Source of the DNA: JBFFXF01 sp041569895
GTDB taxonomy: Bacteria; Planctomycetota; UBA8108; JACQVS01
NCBI GenBank assembly: GCA_041569895.1
Contig: JBFFXF010000137.1
Coordinates: forward strand, 1 to 18,846
Direction of reading: 5' to 3'
Length of the DNA: 18,846 bases
Part shown: positions 1-7,550 of the stretch, in pieces
How the letters are laid out: every line of letters starts with the position of its first letter
Numbering within the stretch: the stretch's first letter is position 1
Translations under genes and position numbers: made by a program
Notes under the pieces: model-generated
The model's database searches: none
What the model saw: only the letters and a program-made list of their open reading frames with translations
What the model was told of the DNA's origin: nothing

Positions 1-369
1 CGAGCCGGCGAGGTAGCCGCGCACGACGCACTCGACGGGAACGATCTTCAGCCTTCGCACGAGCATCGCGCGCCCCTCGAGCTGGTCGGCGAAGCGATGC
101 AGCTCGCGCGGCATCTCCTTGACGTCCGCCGTCACGAGGTGATTCGGCACGCCGAGCGTCTCGAACCAGAAGACCGACAGTCGCGTCAGCACCCTACCCT
201 TGTCGGGGATCCCCGTCGGCAGGACGACGTCGAACGCGGACAGTCGATCGCTCGCGACCACGAGGAGGTGCTCCCCGAGGTCGTACAGGTCGCGGACCTT
301 GCCGCGACCGATCAGCTTGACACCCTCGAGGTGCGACTCGAGCAGCACGGAATTGCGGGTCCTGGTCAT
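1..369 (-). CDS. purC: Phosphoribosylaminoimidazole-succinocarboxamide synthase (SAICAR synthetase), N-terminal part
   Basis: PurC joins aspartate to CAIR with ATP to give SAICAR in cytosolic purine synthesis. The 123 visible codons run from an ATG at 369-367 to the window edge, so the C-terminal part (well over half of a usual 240-300 residue protein) is missing. The N-terminus has the family hallmarks: RGKVRDLYDLGEHLLVVASD near residues 22-41, followed by RLSAFDVVLPTGIPDKGR, and later VECVVRGYLAGS at the edge. The internal ATG is a natural PurC start and is preceded by AAGGGAAGGG about 6 nt upstream, which can serve as a ribosome binding site. The reading frame is nevertheless open upstream without a stop and is continuous with ruvC (see the next entry). 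The protein may therefore be made alone, as the C-terminal half of a fusion, or both. Family assignment is secure; the translation start is not. Confidence 0.9.
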   Translation of the reverse strand, partial: MTRTRNSVLLESHLEGVKLIGRGKVRDLYDLGEHLLVVASDRLSAFDVVLPTGIPDKGRVLTRLSVFWFETLGVPNHLVTADVKEMPRELHRFADQLEGRAMLVRRLKIVPVECVVRGYLAGS

Positions 370-1008
370 CGCCGCCCTTCCCTTTCTCTCGGTTCTCTTC
401 GACTGACGGCCCTGGCGGGCTCGCTTCCGGTGAGACCCCTCATCTACGCGATCGATGAGCGCTTGTAAAGAGCCCGCCGGCCCCGTTCGCTTCCTGTTTG
501 GGTTTGCGGCGGCGAGCAACCGCTGTCGCGCGCGCCCGGCGTGGCAGAACGCGATGGCGAGCGCATCGGCCGCGTCCGGCGACTCGACCTGCGACTCGTC
601 GAGCTCGAGCACGCGGCACACCATGCGCGCGACCTGCGCCTTGCTGGCGCGGCCGTTCCCGGTCACCGCCTGCTTGATCACCGCGGGAGGATACTCGACG
701 ACGTCGACGCCGGCGCGCGCGGCGGCGAGGAGCGCGACGCCCCGCCCCTCACCGATGCGCAGCGCGCTGCGGACGTTCTTGCCGTAGAAGATGTCCTCGA
801 CGACGACGACGTCCGGACGGGCGCGCTCGAGAACGCTCTCGAGACCCTCGTAGATCACGCGCAGGCGCTCCGGCACGGTCGCGGATCGCGGCGTCGTGAT
901 GGCCCCGTGGTGGACCACCTCCGGCTCGAGCCCGCGACCGAGCTCGAGCACGGCGACACCGACGGCGCGCGTCCCCGGGTCGACGGCCAGGATCCGGTAG
1001 CGTCTCAT
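1..1008 (-). CDS. ruvC: RuvC Holliday junction resolvase, reading frame open into PurC (RuvC-PurC fusion as sequenced)
   Basis: RuvC cuts Holliday junctions with RuvAB during recombination and repair. The RuvC domain fills about residues 1-165 from the ATG at 1008. The four metal-binding acids are visible: D10 in AVDPGTRAVG, E71 in VVVVEDIFYGKN, and D145 and D148 in SPDAADALAIAF. The usual protein is about 160-190 residues, but here no in-frame stop follows. After residue 165 comes a basic linker of about 48 residues (roughly 166-213), then the PurC methionine at residue 214, and the frame stays open to the window edge (336 codons). The other two minus frames do stop in the linker (TAG and TGA near 442-447), so a one-base indel would restore a free RuvC. 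The upstream neighbour der ends 32 bp before the start. No better start is possible because an in-frame TAA lies upstream. Confidence 0.88.
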   Translation of the reverse strand, partial: MRRYRILAVDPGTRAVGVAVLELGRGLEPEVVHHGAITTPRSATVPERLRVIYEGLESVLERARPDVVVVEDIFYGKNVRSALRIGEGRGVALLAAARAGVDVVEYPPAVIKQAVTGNGRASKAQVARMVCRVLELDESQVESPDAADALAIAFCHAGRARQRLLAAANPNRKRTGPAGSLQALIDRVDEGSHRKRARQGRQSKRTERKGRAAMTRTRNSVLLESHLEGVKLIGRGKVRDLYDLGEHLLVVASDRLSAFDVVLPTGIPDKGRVLTRLSVFWFETLGVPNHLVTADVKEMPRELHRFADQLEGRAMLVRRLKIVPVECVVRGYLAGS

Positions 1009-1040
1009 CGAATTACCGCCATCGCATTACCGCCATCGGT
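1009..1040 (-). repeat. Tandem 14-bp duplication with minicistrons between der and ruvC
   Basis: On the plus strand ATTACCGCCATCG occurs at 1012-1024 and again at 1026-1038, a period of 14. It fills nearly the whole 32-bp der-ruvC gap. On the coding strand each copy reads CGATGGCGGTAAT, so each brings an ATG. One gives a 7-codon frame (MAVMRWR, stop at 1015-1013). The other gives a 5-codon frame (MAVIR) whose TGA overlaps the ruvC ATG as ATGA. These could couple translation from der to ruvC, but this is inference. Confidence 0.6.
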
Positions 1041-2408
1041 TCACCGCCGCTTCGCCTTCTCGCCGTCCCGTCGCCGGTAGATCGATTCGCGCTGCCTGAA
1101 GAAGACCCGCAGCGGGATCTCGTCGAAGCCGAGCGCGTCCCGCAGGCTGTGCTCGACGTAGCGGCGGTAGTCCTTTCTGAAGAGCTTCGGGTCGTTGACG
1201 AAGAAGACGAACGTCGGCGGCTTCGAGCCGACCTGCGTCGCGTAGTAGATCTTCGGCATCTTGCCGCCGGCGCGCGCCGGACCGTGATGCTCGCGGATGC
1301 GCTCGACGAGGCGGTTGAGCTCGCCGGTGCCGACGCGGAGCTGCGCCTTCTTGAAGAGGTGCTGCGCGAGGTCGATCGGCGACTGCGTGTTGCGTCCGTC
1401 CTTCGCGGTGGTGAAGACCATCGGCGCGTAGGTCAGCGACGGCAGGCGGCTGTGTGCGTACTTGACGTAGCGCTCGGTCTCGATCTTGCCGCCCGAGAGA
1501 TCCCACTTGTTGACGACGATGACGCACGGCTTCGCGCGCTCGCTGACGGTCTCGGCGATCTTCTTGTCGACTCTCGAGATCTCCGCTGAGGCGTCGACCA
1601 TGAAGAGCACGACGTCCGCGCGACGGATCGCCGCCTCGCTGCGCGCCTGGCTGTAGAACTCGATCGAGTTGTGCAACTTCCCGCGGCGCTTCAGTCCCGC
1701 GGTGTCGATGAGCACGAAGGTACGGCCGTCCTTCTCGAAGCGCACGTCGACGGCGTCGCGCGTCGTGCCGGGGACCTCGCTGACGATCACGCGTTCCTCC
1801 CTCGCGAGCGCGTTGACGAACGTCGACTTGCCGACGTTCTGCCGACCGACGACCGCGATCCGCATCACCGGCTCCGCCGGCGCGCCGCTCCCCTCGGGAA
1901 AGTGCGCGGCGATGCGCTCGAGGAGATCGGTCTTCCCGTAGCCCTCGAGAGCGCTGACCGGAATCGGATCGCCGAGCCCCAGCTCGTAGAACTCGCCGGT
2001 GGCGTTCTCCTGCTGCGGACCGTCGACCTTGTTCGCGACCAGCAAGACGGGACACGCGCGCTGGCGGAGCTCCGGGCTGGCTCGCAGACGCGAGGCGACC
2101 TCGCGGTCCAGCGGCGTCAGGCCGTCTCGCGTATCGACGACCAGGAGCACCAGGTCGGCGTCGTGGATGGCGGTGCCGATCTGGTGCTCGATGTGATCGA
2201 CGAGGTCCTCGCGGTCGACGACGCCGATGCCGCCGGTGTCGACCAGCTCGAACGACCTGCCGCCGTGAAAGACCACCGTGCTGACGCGATCGCGCGTCAC
2301 TCCCGGCGTCTCCTCGACGATCGAGATGCGCTCGCCGGCGAGCCGGTTGAGCAGCGAGGACTTGCCGACGTTCGGCCGTCCGACGATGGCGACGACGGGC
2401 AGCTTCAT
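1041..2408 (-). CDS. der: Ribosome biogenesis GTPase Der (EngA)
   Basis: Der is the essential double-GTPase that acts in 50S ribosomal subunit maturation. The 455-residue product has two G domains and a C-terminal KH-like domain. G domain 1 shows GRPNVGKS at 10-17, DTGG at 57-60 and NKVD at 126-129. G domain 2 shows GRQNVGKS at 188-195, DTAG at 235-238 and NKWD at 300-303. The KH-like part, about 350-445, includes KMPKIYYATQVGSKPPTFVF and the family ending LPLR/IPLR-type segment. Length and order are normal. The frame extends further upstream, but the ATG at 2408 is the correct start: it sits directly before the first P-loop strand and overlaps the Nudix stop as ATGA. This suggests translational coupling inside the aroA-mnmG-Nudix-der cluster. 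The C-terminal tail is basic (GEKAKRR). Confidence 0.97.
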   Translation of the reverse strand: MKLPVVAIVGRPNVGKSSLLNRLAGERISIVEETPGVTRDRVSTVVFHGGRSFELVDTGGIGVVDREDLVDHIEHQIGTAIHDADLVLLVVDTRDGLTPLDREVASRLRASPELRQRACPVLLVANKVDGPQQENATGEFYELGLGDPIPVSALEGYGKTDLLERIAAHFPEGSGAPAEPVMRIAVVGRQNVGKSTFVNALAREERVIVSEVPGTTRDAVDVRFEKDGRTFVLIDTAGLKRRGKLHNSIEFYSQARSEAAIRRADVVLFMVDASAEISRVDKKIAETVSERAKPCVIVVNKWDLSGGKIETERYVKYAHSRLPSLTYAPMVFTTAKDGRNTQSPIDLAQHLFKKAQLRVGTGELNRLVERIREHHGPARAGGKMPKIYYATQVGSKPPTFVFFVNDPKLFRKDYRRYVEHSLRDALGFDEIPLRVFFRQRESIYRRRDGEKAKRR

Positions 2409-3013
2409 GCAGGCCGTCCCCCGCGGATGGCGGCCAGGTAGTAGATGGCGATGTGCGTCTTCGCGTCGACGATGTCCGGGATCCCCGGAACGTCGCGCCC
2501 GTGGACGTGGCGGTCGATCAGCCCGTCGAGCGGCACGTGGACGACCTGCAGGCACTCGGTGGGCTCGAGCCGCTGCTCCCCCGCCGCCTCGAGCTCCTCG
2601 GCGAGGAAGTACACCATGCGACTCGCCGAGATGCCCGGCGTCGGGTGCACGGTCGTCACGTGCGTCCAGCGCCCGGCGACGTATCCGGTCTCCTCCGCGA
2701 GCTCCCGGCGCGCGCACGCGAGCGGCTCCTCGCCGGCCTCCATCATGCCCGCGGGAATCTCGTGGATCGATCCGCGCAGCGGGTTGCGGAACTGCTCCAG
2801 CAGCACGAGCTGCGCGACGTCGCCGGTCTCGAGCACCGGGATCACCGACACCGAGCACGGGTACTCGAGCACCTCCTGCTCGGTCTCGACGCCGTTCGGC
2901 ATGGTGACGCGCTCGAGGAAGACGCGAAAGATCGAGCCGTGGTGGATCAGATCGCGCTCGTGAAGCCGGTAGGCGTCCTCCGGCTCACGCACGCCTGGCA
3001 GTCGGGAGGTCAC
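2405..3013 (-). CDS. Nudix hydrolase, ADP-ribose pyrophosphatase type
   Basis: A 202-residue cytosolic Nudix enzyme, probably hydrolysing ADP-ribose or a related nucleoside diphosphate sugar to AMP and a sugar phosphate. The full Nudix box GX5EX7REUXEEXGU is present at 89-111: G89, E95, R103-E104-L105, E107-E108, G110. The preceding segment VLLEQFRNPLRGSIHEIPAG and the proline-rich HPTPGISASRMVYF loop after the box are typical of the ADP-ribose pyrophosphatase (NudF/YqkG-like) group, so I favour that over other Nudix classes. The substrate cannot be read directly. The start is GTG at 3013, overlapping the mnmG stop as GTGA with GGGAGTGA just upstream. The end overlaps der as ATGA. It sits inside a housekeeping operon with no obvious pathway link to its neighbours. 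Confidence 0.92.
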   Translation of the reverse strand: MTSRLPGVREPEDAYRLHERDLIHHGSIFRVFLERVTMPNGVETEQEVLEYPCSVSVIPVLETGDVAQLVLLEQFRNPLRGSIHEIPAGMMEAGEEPLACARRELAEETGYVAGRWTHVTTVHPTPGISASRMVYFLAEELEAAGEQRLEPTECLQVVHVPLDGLIDRHVHGRDVPGIPDIVDAKTHIAIYYLAAIRGGRPA

Positions 3014-4875
3014 GACGTCACTCCCGCTCCTCGCCGGCTGCGAGCCTCGAGGTGCGCCATGATCACGTGAACGTCCGCCGGCGTCACGCCGGGGACGCGC
3101 GAGATTTGCCCGAGCGACCGCGGGCGCAGGCGCTGGAGCTTCTCCCGTGACTCGAGACGGATCGCCCCGACGTCGCCGAACTCGAAGTCAGCCGGAATGG
3201 CGAGCGCCTCGAGGCGGCGGAACTTCTCGACCTGGCGCCGCTGGCGCTCGATGTAGGTCGCGTACCTGGCCTCGATCTCGACCTGCTCGGCGACGTCTGG
3301 CTCGAGATCGAACGCCGGGACGTCGGGGGCGAGCGCGCGCACGTCGTCGAAGGTCTTCGCCGGCTGCCTGAGGATGCGCAGCAGGTCCTTGCCGTCGTGA
3401 AAGCGGCGCGGCAGCGCATCGAGCGCGTCGGCGATCGCTCGCCGCTTCGCGTCGACGCGGCGCATCGCGTCGTCCGGGATCAAACCGAGACGGTGGCCGA
3501 TCTCCATCAGGCGGAGGTCCGCGTTGTCGCTCCGCAACAGCAGCCGGTACTCCGCCCGCGACGAGAACATGCGGTAGGGCTCCGTCGGGTTGGCCACCAC
3601 GAGGTCGTCGGCGAGGACGCCGATGTAGGCGCGGTCGCGCGTCAGGACGAGCGGGGACTGCTCGCGGATCGCCAGCACGGCGTTGATCCCGGCCAGCAGG
3701 CCCTGCGCGGCGGCCTCCTCGTAGCCGCTCGTGCCGCAGATCTGTCCGGCGAAGAGGAGGCCGTCGACCAGATCGGTCTCGAAGGTGACGTCGATCTGCG
3801 TCGGCGGGAAGAAGTCGTACTCGACGGCGTAGCCGTACTGGAGGATCTTCGCGTCTCGGAGCGCCGGCACGGAGGTGACGATGCGGTCCTGGACGTCGGC
3901 CGGGAGGCTGGTCGAGATGCCGTTCAGGTAGAGCCAGTCGGTGTCGAGACCCTCGGGCTCGATGAAGATCTGGTGCCGCTCGCGATCGGCGAACCGCACC
4001 ACCTTGTCCTCGATCGAGGGGCAGTAGCGCGGCCCGACGCCGCTGATCTGCCCGTTGTACATCGGCGCCCGGTGCAGGTTGTCGGTGATCACCTCGTGCG
4101 TCTCGGCGTTCGTGTACGCGATGTGGCACGGCACCTGCGGGAGCGGCAACGAGCGCGTGAAGTGCGAGAAGGGCACCGGCGGATCGTCGCCGGGCTGGAC
4201 CTCGGTCCTCGAGAAGTCGACCGTGCGGCGGTCGACGCGTGGCGGCGTGCCGGTCTTCAGGCGACCGGTCTCGAAACCGAGGTCGGCGAGACGCGCGGAG
4301 AGCCGATCCGCGGCCTGCTCGCCGACCCGGCCGCCCGGCGTCTTGCGCTCGCCGCAGTGCATCAGGCCGCGCAGGAACGTCCCGGCTGTCAGGATGACCG
4401 CGGCGCAGTCGATCCGGGCGCCGCCGGCGAGGCGGACGCCGCGCACGCGATGGGCGACGCCGCGGCGGCGCGGCGCCGCGCCGGTCGGCTCGACGTCGAT
4501 GTCCTCGACCCGCCCCTCGACGATCGTCAGGCCGGCGGTCGAGCGGCAAACGCGCTGCTGCTGTCGCTGGTAGATTTGCTTGTCGCACTGCGCCCTCGGC
4601 GCGCGGACCGCCGGGCCCTTGCGCGTGTTGAGCATGCGGAACTGGATGCCGGAGGCGTCCGCGGCGCGGCCCATCTCGCCGCCGAGCGCGTCGATCTCGC
4701 GCACCATCTGTCCCTTGCCGAGACCGCCGATCGCCGGATTGCAGGACATGCGGCCGATGGCGTCGGCCGACATGGTGACCATCGCGGTGCGCGCTCCCAT
4801 GCGCGCCGCGGCGAGCGCCGCCTCGATGCCGGCGTGACCTCCGCCGACCACGACGACGTCGAACGCCGCGGTCAC
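3010..4875 (-). CDS. mnmG: tRNA uridine-5-carboxymethylaminomethyl modification enzyme MnmG (GidA)
   Basis: MnmG is an FAD protein that, with MnmE, installs the cmnm5 group on the wobble U34 of certain tRNAs using methylene-tetrahydrofolate. The 621-residue product has the normal family length. The FAD-binding GxGxxG is at 11-16 (GGGHAG), the signature SCNPAIGGLGKG at about 44-55, and PRAQCDK, GTPPRVD, YCPSIEDKVVRF and GTSGYEEAAAQG follow in the usual order. SSRAEYRLLLRSDNADLRL and the C-terminal GidA-associated helical domain (SLGQISRVPGVTPADV) close it. The start is GTG at 4875, overlapping the aroA stop as GTGA, with a strong GGAGGTGA site 5 nt upstream. The open frame that continues further upstream is a shadow of aroA. 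The mnmE partner is not in this window. Confidence 0.97.
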   Translation of the reverse strand: MTAAFDVVVVGGGHAGIEAALAAARMGARTAMVTMSADAIGRMSCNPAIGGLGKGQMVREIDALGGEMGRAADASGIQFRMLNTRKGPAVRAPRAQCDKQIYQRQQQRVCRSTAGLTIVEGRVEDIDVEPTGAAPRRRGVAHRVRGVRLAGGARIDCAAVILTAGTFLRGLMHCGERKTPGGRVGEQAADRLSARLADLGFETGRLKTGTPPRVDRRTVDFSRTEVQPGDDPPVPFSHFTRSLPLPQVPCHIAYTNAETHEVITDNLHRAPMYNGQISGVGPRYCPSIEDKVVRFADRERHQIFIEPEGLDTDWLYLNGISTSLPADVQDRIVTSVPALRDAKILQYGYAVEYDFFPPTQIDVTFETDLVDGLLFAGQICGTSGYEEAAAQGLLAGINAVLAIREQSPLVLTRDRAYIGVLADDLVVANPTEPYRMFSSRAEYRLLLRSDNADLRLMEIGHRLGLIPDDAMRRVDAKRRAIADALDALPRRFHDGKDLLRILRQPAKTFDDVRALAPDVPAFDLEPDVAEQVEIEARYATYIERQRRQVEKFRRLEALAIPADFEFGDVGAIRLESREKLQRLRPRSLGQISRVPGVTPADVHVIMAHLEARSRRGAGVTS

Positions 4876-6242
4876 GGCGTCACCTCCGCGCCGATCTCGC
4901 GCAGCGCGTTGAAGTACTCCGGGAACGACTTGCCGACGACGGCCGGATCGCGGATCTCGACGCCGGCCACGCGCAGGCCGACGAGCGAGAAGGCCATCGC
5001 CAGCCGGTGGTCGCTCCACGTCTCGAGCACGGCGCCGCGCAGCTTCGATTCCTCGACCTCGAGGCCGTCGCGGGTCTCGCGCACCTTGCCCCCGAGCTTG
5101 CGCAGCTCGGTGGCGACCGACGCGATGCGGTCGCTCTCCTTGAAGCGCAGGTGCGTGACGTTCCTGATGCGCGTCCGGCCGCGGGCGAAGAGCGCGACGA
5201 CGGCCAGCGTCGGGACGATGTCGGGCATGTCGCGGCAGTCGACGTCGAGGCCGTGGAGGAGGTCGCCCGCCAGACCGATGGCGTCCTCCTCCTGCTTGAC
5301 GTGACAGCCCATCTTCGCCAGCACGGAGGCGAACTCGGCATCGCCCTGGATGCTCATCCGCCCGACGCCCTCGACGCGGATCTTGCCGCCGGTGATCGCC
5401 GCCGCGGCGAGGAAGTAGCTCGCCGTCGAGGCGTCCCCCTCGACGACGTAGGTGCGACCGAGGTAGCCGCGGCCGGCCGGCACGAAGAACGCCGTGCGGC
5501 CGTCCGGACGCCCCTCGTCCAGGCGCGGCCGCGCCTTGAACTGGCGCATCACCTCGAGGGTGATGTCGATGTAGGGGCGCGAGACGCACTCGCCGTCGAT
5601 GACCACGGTGACGTCCTCCCGCGCCAGCGGCGCGGCCAGGAGAACCGCCGAGATGAACTGACTCGACGTGCGTCCCGGCAAGACGACCGTGCCTCCCGCG
5701 AGGCACCCGATGGTCTGCTGACCGCGGGGCTCCGGTCGGAGTCGTTGCGGTCCCACGGTCACCGGCGGGCAGCCCGAGGGCGCGTCGATCTCCGCGCCGA
5801 GCTCCCGCAGCGCCCTCACCAGGTCGCCGATCGGCCGCTCGCGCATGCGCTCGTTGCCGTCGACCACGTAGCGCCCGGGCGACAGAGTCAGCGCCGCGGT
5901 GAGGAAGCGGGTCGACGTGCCGGCGTTGCCGAGGAAGAACTCGCCGGAGTCGCCCGGGAGCGGCCCGGCGGCGCCCTGGATCCGGATGCGCGCGTCGTCG
6001 GGCTCCTCGATCACCGCGATGCGGAGCTTCCGAAGCGCGCGGGCGAGGTAGCGGGAATCGTCGCAGAAGAGCGCGTTCTCCAGCACCGTCTCGCCGCGCG
6101 CGAGCGCCCCGGCGATGATGGCGCGGTTGGTGATCGACTTCGAGCCGGGCAGCCGCACCGTGCCGCCGATCGTTCCCTCCGGCGGGAGGGACACCCGGAT
6201 GGCGGGTGGGAACGGTCTCGACGGAATGGTGCTGGCGGTCAT
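4872..6242 (-). CDS. aroA: 3-phosphoshikimate 1-carboxyvinyltransferase (EPSP synthase)
   Basis: AroA transfers the enolpyruvyl group of PEP to shikimate-3-phosphate, the sixth shikimate pathway step. The 456-residue protein shows both halves of the inside-out alpha/beta barrel. Substrate-binding LPGSKSITNRAI is at about 31-42 (K35, S36, R40), followed by GNAGTSTR and RPIGDLVRAL. TSSQFISAVLLAAP, EGDASTASYFLAAAAITGG, DIVPTLAVVALFA, RFKESDRI, SDHRLAMAFSLVG and KSFPEYFNAL complete the expected set. It is first in the aroA-mnmG-Nudix-der-ruvC/purC cluster and its stop overlaps the mnmG GTG. The ATG at 6242 has no clear Shine-Dalgarno sequence and lies only 30 nt from a TATAAT box, so the leader is short. 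A GTG at residue 17 is possible but also lacks a good site. The other shikimate genes are not here. Confidence 0.97.
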   Translation of the reverse strand: MTASTIPSRPFPPAIRVSLPPEGTIGGTVRLPGSKSITNRAIIAGALARGETVLENALFCDDSRYLARALRKLRIAVIEEPDDARIRIQGAAGPLPGDSGEFFLGNAGTSTRFLTAALTLSPGRYVVDGNERMRERPIGDLVRALRELGAEIDAPSGCPPVTVGPQRLRPEPRGQQTIGCLAGGTVVLPGRTSSQFISAVLLAAPLAREDVTVVIDGECVSRPYIDITLEVMRQFKARPRLDEGRPDGRTAFFVPAGRGYLGRTYVVEGDASTASYFLAAAAITGGKIRVEGVGRMSIQGDAEFASVLAKMGCHVKQEEDAIGLAGDLLHGLDVDCRDMPDIVPTLAVVALFARGRTRIRNVTHLRFKESDRIASVATELRKLGGKVRETRDGLEVEESKLRGAVLETWSDHRLAMAFSLVGLRVAGVEIRDPAVVGKSFPEYFNALREIGAEVTP

Positions 6243-6272
6243 CGGACGCTCGGGCGGTGCTCGGTTGCGGAG

Positions 6273-6278
6273 ATTATA
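6273..6278 (-). promoter_or_regulatory. Candidate -10 box (TATAAT) for the aroA operon
   Basis: The coding strand reads TATAAT exactly, standing out in GC-rich DNA, 30 nt before the aroA ATG. A start of transcription near 6266 would give a leader of roughly 24 nt. No convincing TTGACA lies 16-18 bp upstream (AGCCAT at the 17-bp position), so the -35 is weak or an activator helps. The site is in the 58-bp gap between the DUF4432 gene and aroA. Confidence 0.5.
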
Positions 6279-6300
6279 CGGTGCGCGGGCGCCGGATGGC

Positions 6301-7479
6301 TCAGGAGAACTTGGCGTGCGGGCTGCGATGGACGACCGGCGCTCCGCGGCGCTGGAGGCCGGCGATCTTGTCGCGGACGCGACGGACGTCGTCGGCCCCG
6401 ACGTGCACCTCGATCTCCAGGGCGCAGGTGCGGCTGGCGCCCGGAGCGAGGCGGTGGACCCGGCCGCGCTCCCGCTCCACGGTCTTCAGGTTCGGGAAGT
6501 TGGTCCCGGGCTCGAGACCCGTGACATAGCCATCCGACGCCGCGACGGTGTTCTTCCACTGTGTGAAGTACGGCAGCTGGCGCGTATCGAACCGGAGGAC
6601 CGCGGCCTGGTCGCCCCGGGCGTTCTCGAGGGCGACCAGGCTGCGGGCGTCGTCGCCGGCGTGGAGCTCGTAGAAGTAGACCTGCTCGATGTAGCCCGGA
6701 GTCGGCCCGAGGTAGGTGTCGATCTCGTCGACCCCCTCGGCCGCGCGCGGGTCCCGGGGAGCCGCCTCCCGGACGGGCGCGAGCAGCCGCGACCCCTTGC
6801 CGAGGAACGGCTGGCCGAAGTTGCAGTGGTAGAGGACCTCGAGCTCCGAGACCGTCCCCTTCAGGTTGACGATCTCGTCGGTGATCCGGAGGCGATTCGA
6901 CAGCGGCCACGTGGTGACCGTCGACTTCATCCGCAGCCCGGGGCAGAAGAGCGCCGATTCGTCGACGTGGCCGACGATCGACACGGACCCGTCAGCGGGT
7001 TCGGAGCGGATCTCGACGAAATGCGCCGGGAGGTTGGCGATCTTGCCGTGCAGCGTCAACTGCACGCGGGCCGGGTTGCCGTTGTTGTCGAGAACGACGT
7101 CCTCGCCCGGCGATCCGTTCGAGTCGAGGCCGCAGCGGCAGATCCACTCGTCGAAGCCGTAGAGCCAGCCGAGCCCGCCACGGTCGTGCAAGTTGACGAA
7201 CTTCGGGTGCACGGGGCCGGAGATCGGGGCGTTCCAGCCGAGCGCGGCGCCGCGGTACTCGCCGCGCCAGATGCCCATGCCGCGCGTCGGCAGCACCGAG
7301 AACGATAGCGCGCCGTTGTTGACCTCGATGATGTCGACACCATCACGGAGCCCGCCGCGGAGGGTGCGCTTCGACACGGTGCAGTCGGGGACCGCGAGCT
7401 CCTCGTGGCCGAGGAAGATCGACTCGACGTAGATGTTGCGCTCGCAGTCGGTCAGGACCCAGGTGTTGGCGGCCGGCAT
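6301..7479 (-). CDS. DUF4432 family protein (aldose 1-epimerase-like fold)
   Basis: A 392-residue protein that I place in the DUF4432 family, related to galactose mutarotase-like beta-sandwich proteins that bind sugars. The recognisable stretch is FSVLPTRGMGIWRGEYRG (about 60-77), followed by LGWNAPISGPVHPKFVNLHD, GLGWLYGFDEWICRCGLDSN and, later, LYHCNFGQPFLGKGSRLLAP. These carry the conserved Arg, His and Asp/Glu residues of the group. No signal peptide or membrane segment is seen, so it is probably cytosolic. The true substrate is unknown; a carbohydrate-modifying or binding role is inferred from the fold. The ATG at 7479 is supported by GAGGAG about 8 nt upstream. The gene follows the KamA-family gene by 71 bp in the same direction, so co-transcription is possible, though no shared pathway is evident. 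Confidence 0.85.
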   Translation of the reverse strand: MPAANTWVLTDCERNIYVESIFLGHEELAVPDCTVSKRTLRGGLRDGVDIIEVNNGALSFSVLPTRGMGIWRGEYRGAALGWNAPISGPVHPKFVNLHDRGGLGWLYGFDEWICRCGLDSNGSPGEDVVLDNNGNPARVQLTLHGKIANLPAHFVEIRSEPADGSVSIVGHVDESALFCPGLRMKSTVTTWPLSNRLRITDEIVNLKGTVSELEVLYHCNFGQPFLGKGSRLLAPVREAAPRDPRAAEGVDEIDTYLGPTPGYIEQVYFYELHAGDDARSLVALENARGDQAAVLRFDTRQLPYFTQWKNTVAASDGYVTGLEPGTNFPNLKTVERERGRVHRLAPGASRTCALEIEVHVGADDVRRVRDKIAGLQRRGAPVVHRSPHAKFS

Positions 7480-7550
7480 GCTTCTCGCTCCTCGCTGCTC
7501 TGCTCACTCGTCGCTCACTCGTGGCGCTGTGCGTCGAACGCGCCGTGCGT

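Noticed and set aside
541..1080. Plus-strand open frame opposite ruvC
   Set aside because: The minus strand encodes a full RuvC domain with catalytic residues; the plus frame is its complement and is only arginine/aspartate-rich filler.
4876..5706. Upstream extension of the MnmG frame
   Set aside because: It lies within aroA, whose frame is fully supported; the GTG at 4875 directly precedes the FAD-binding motif.
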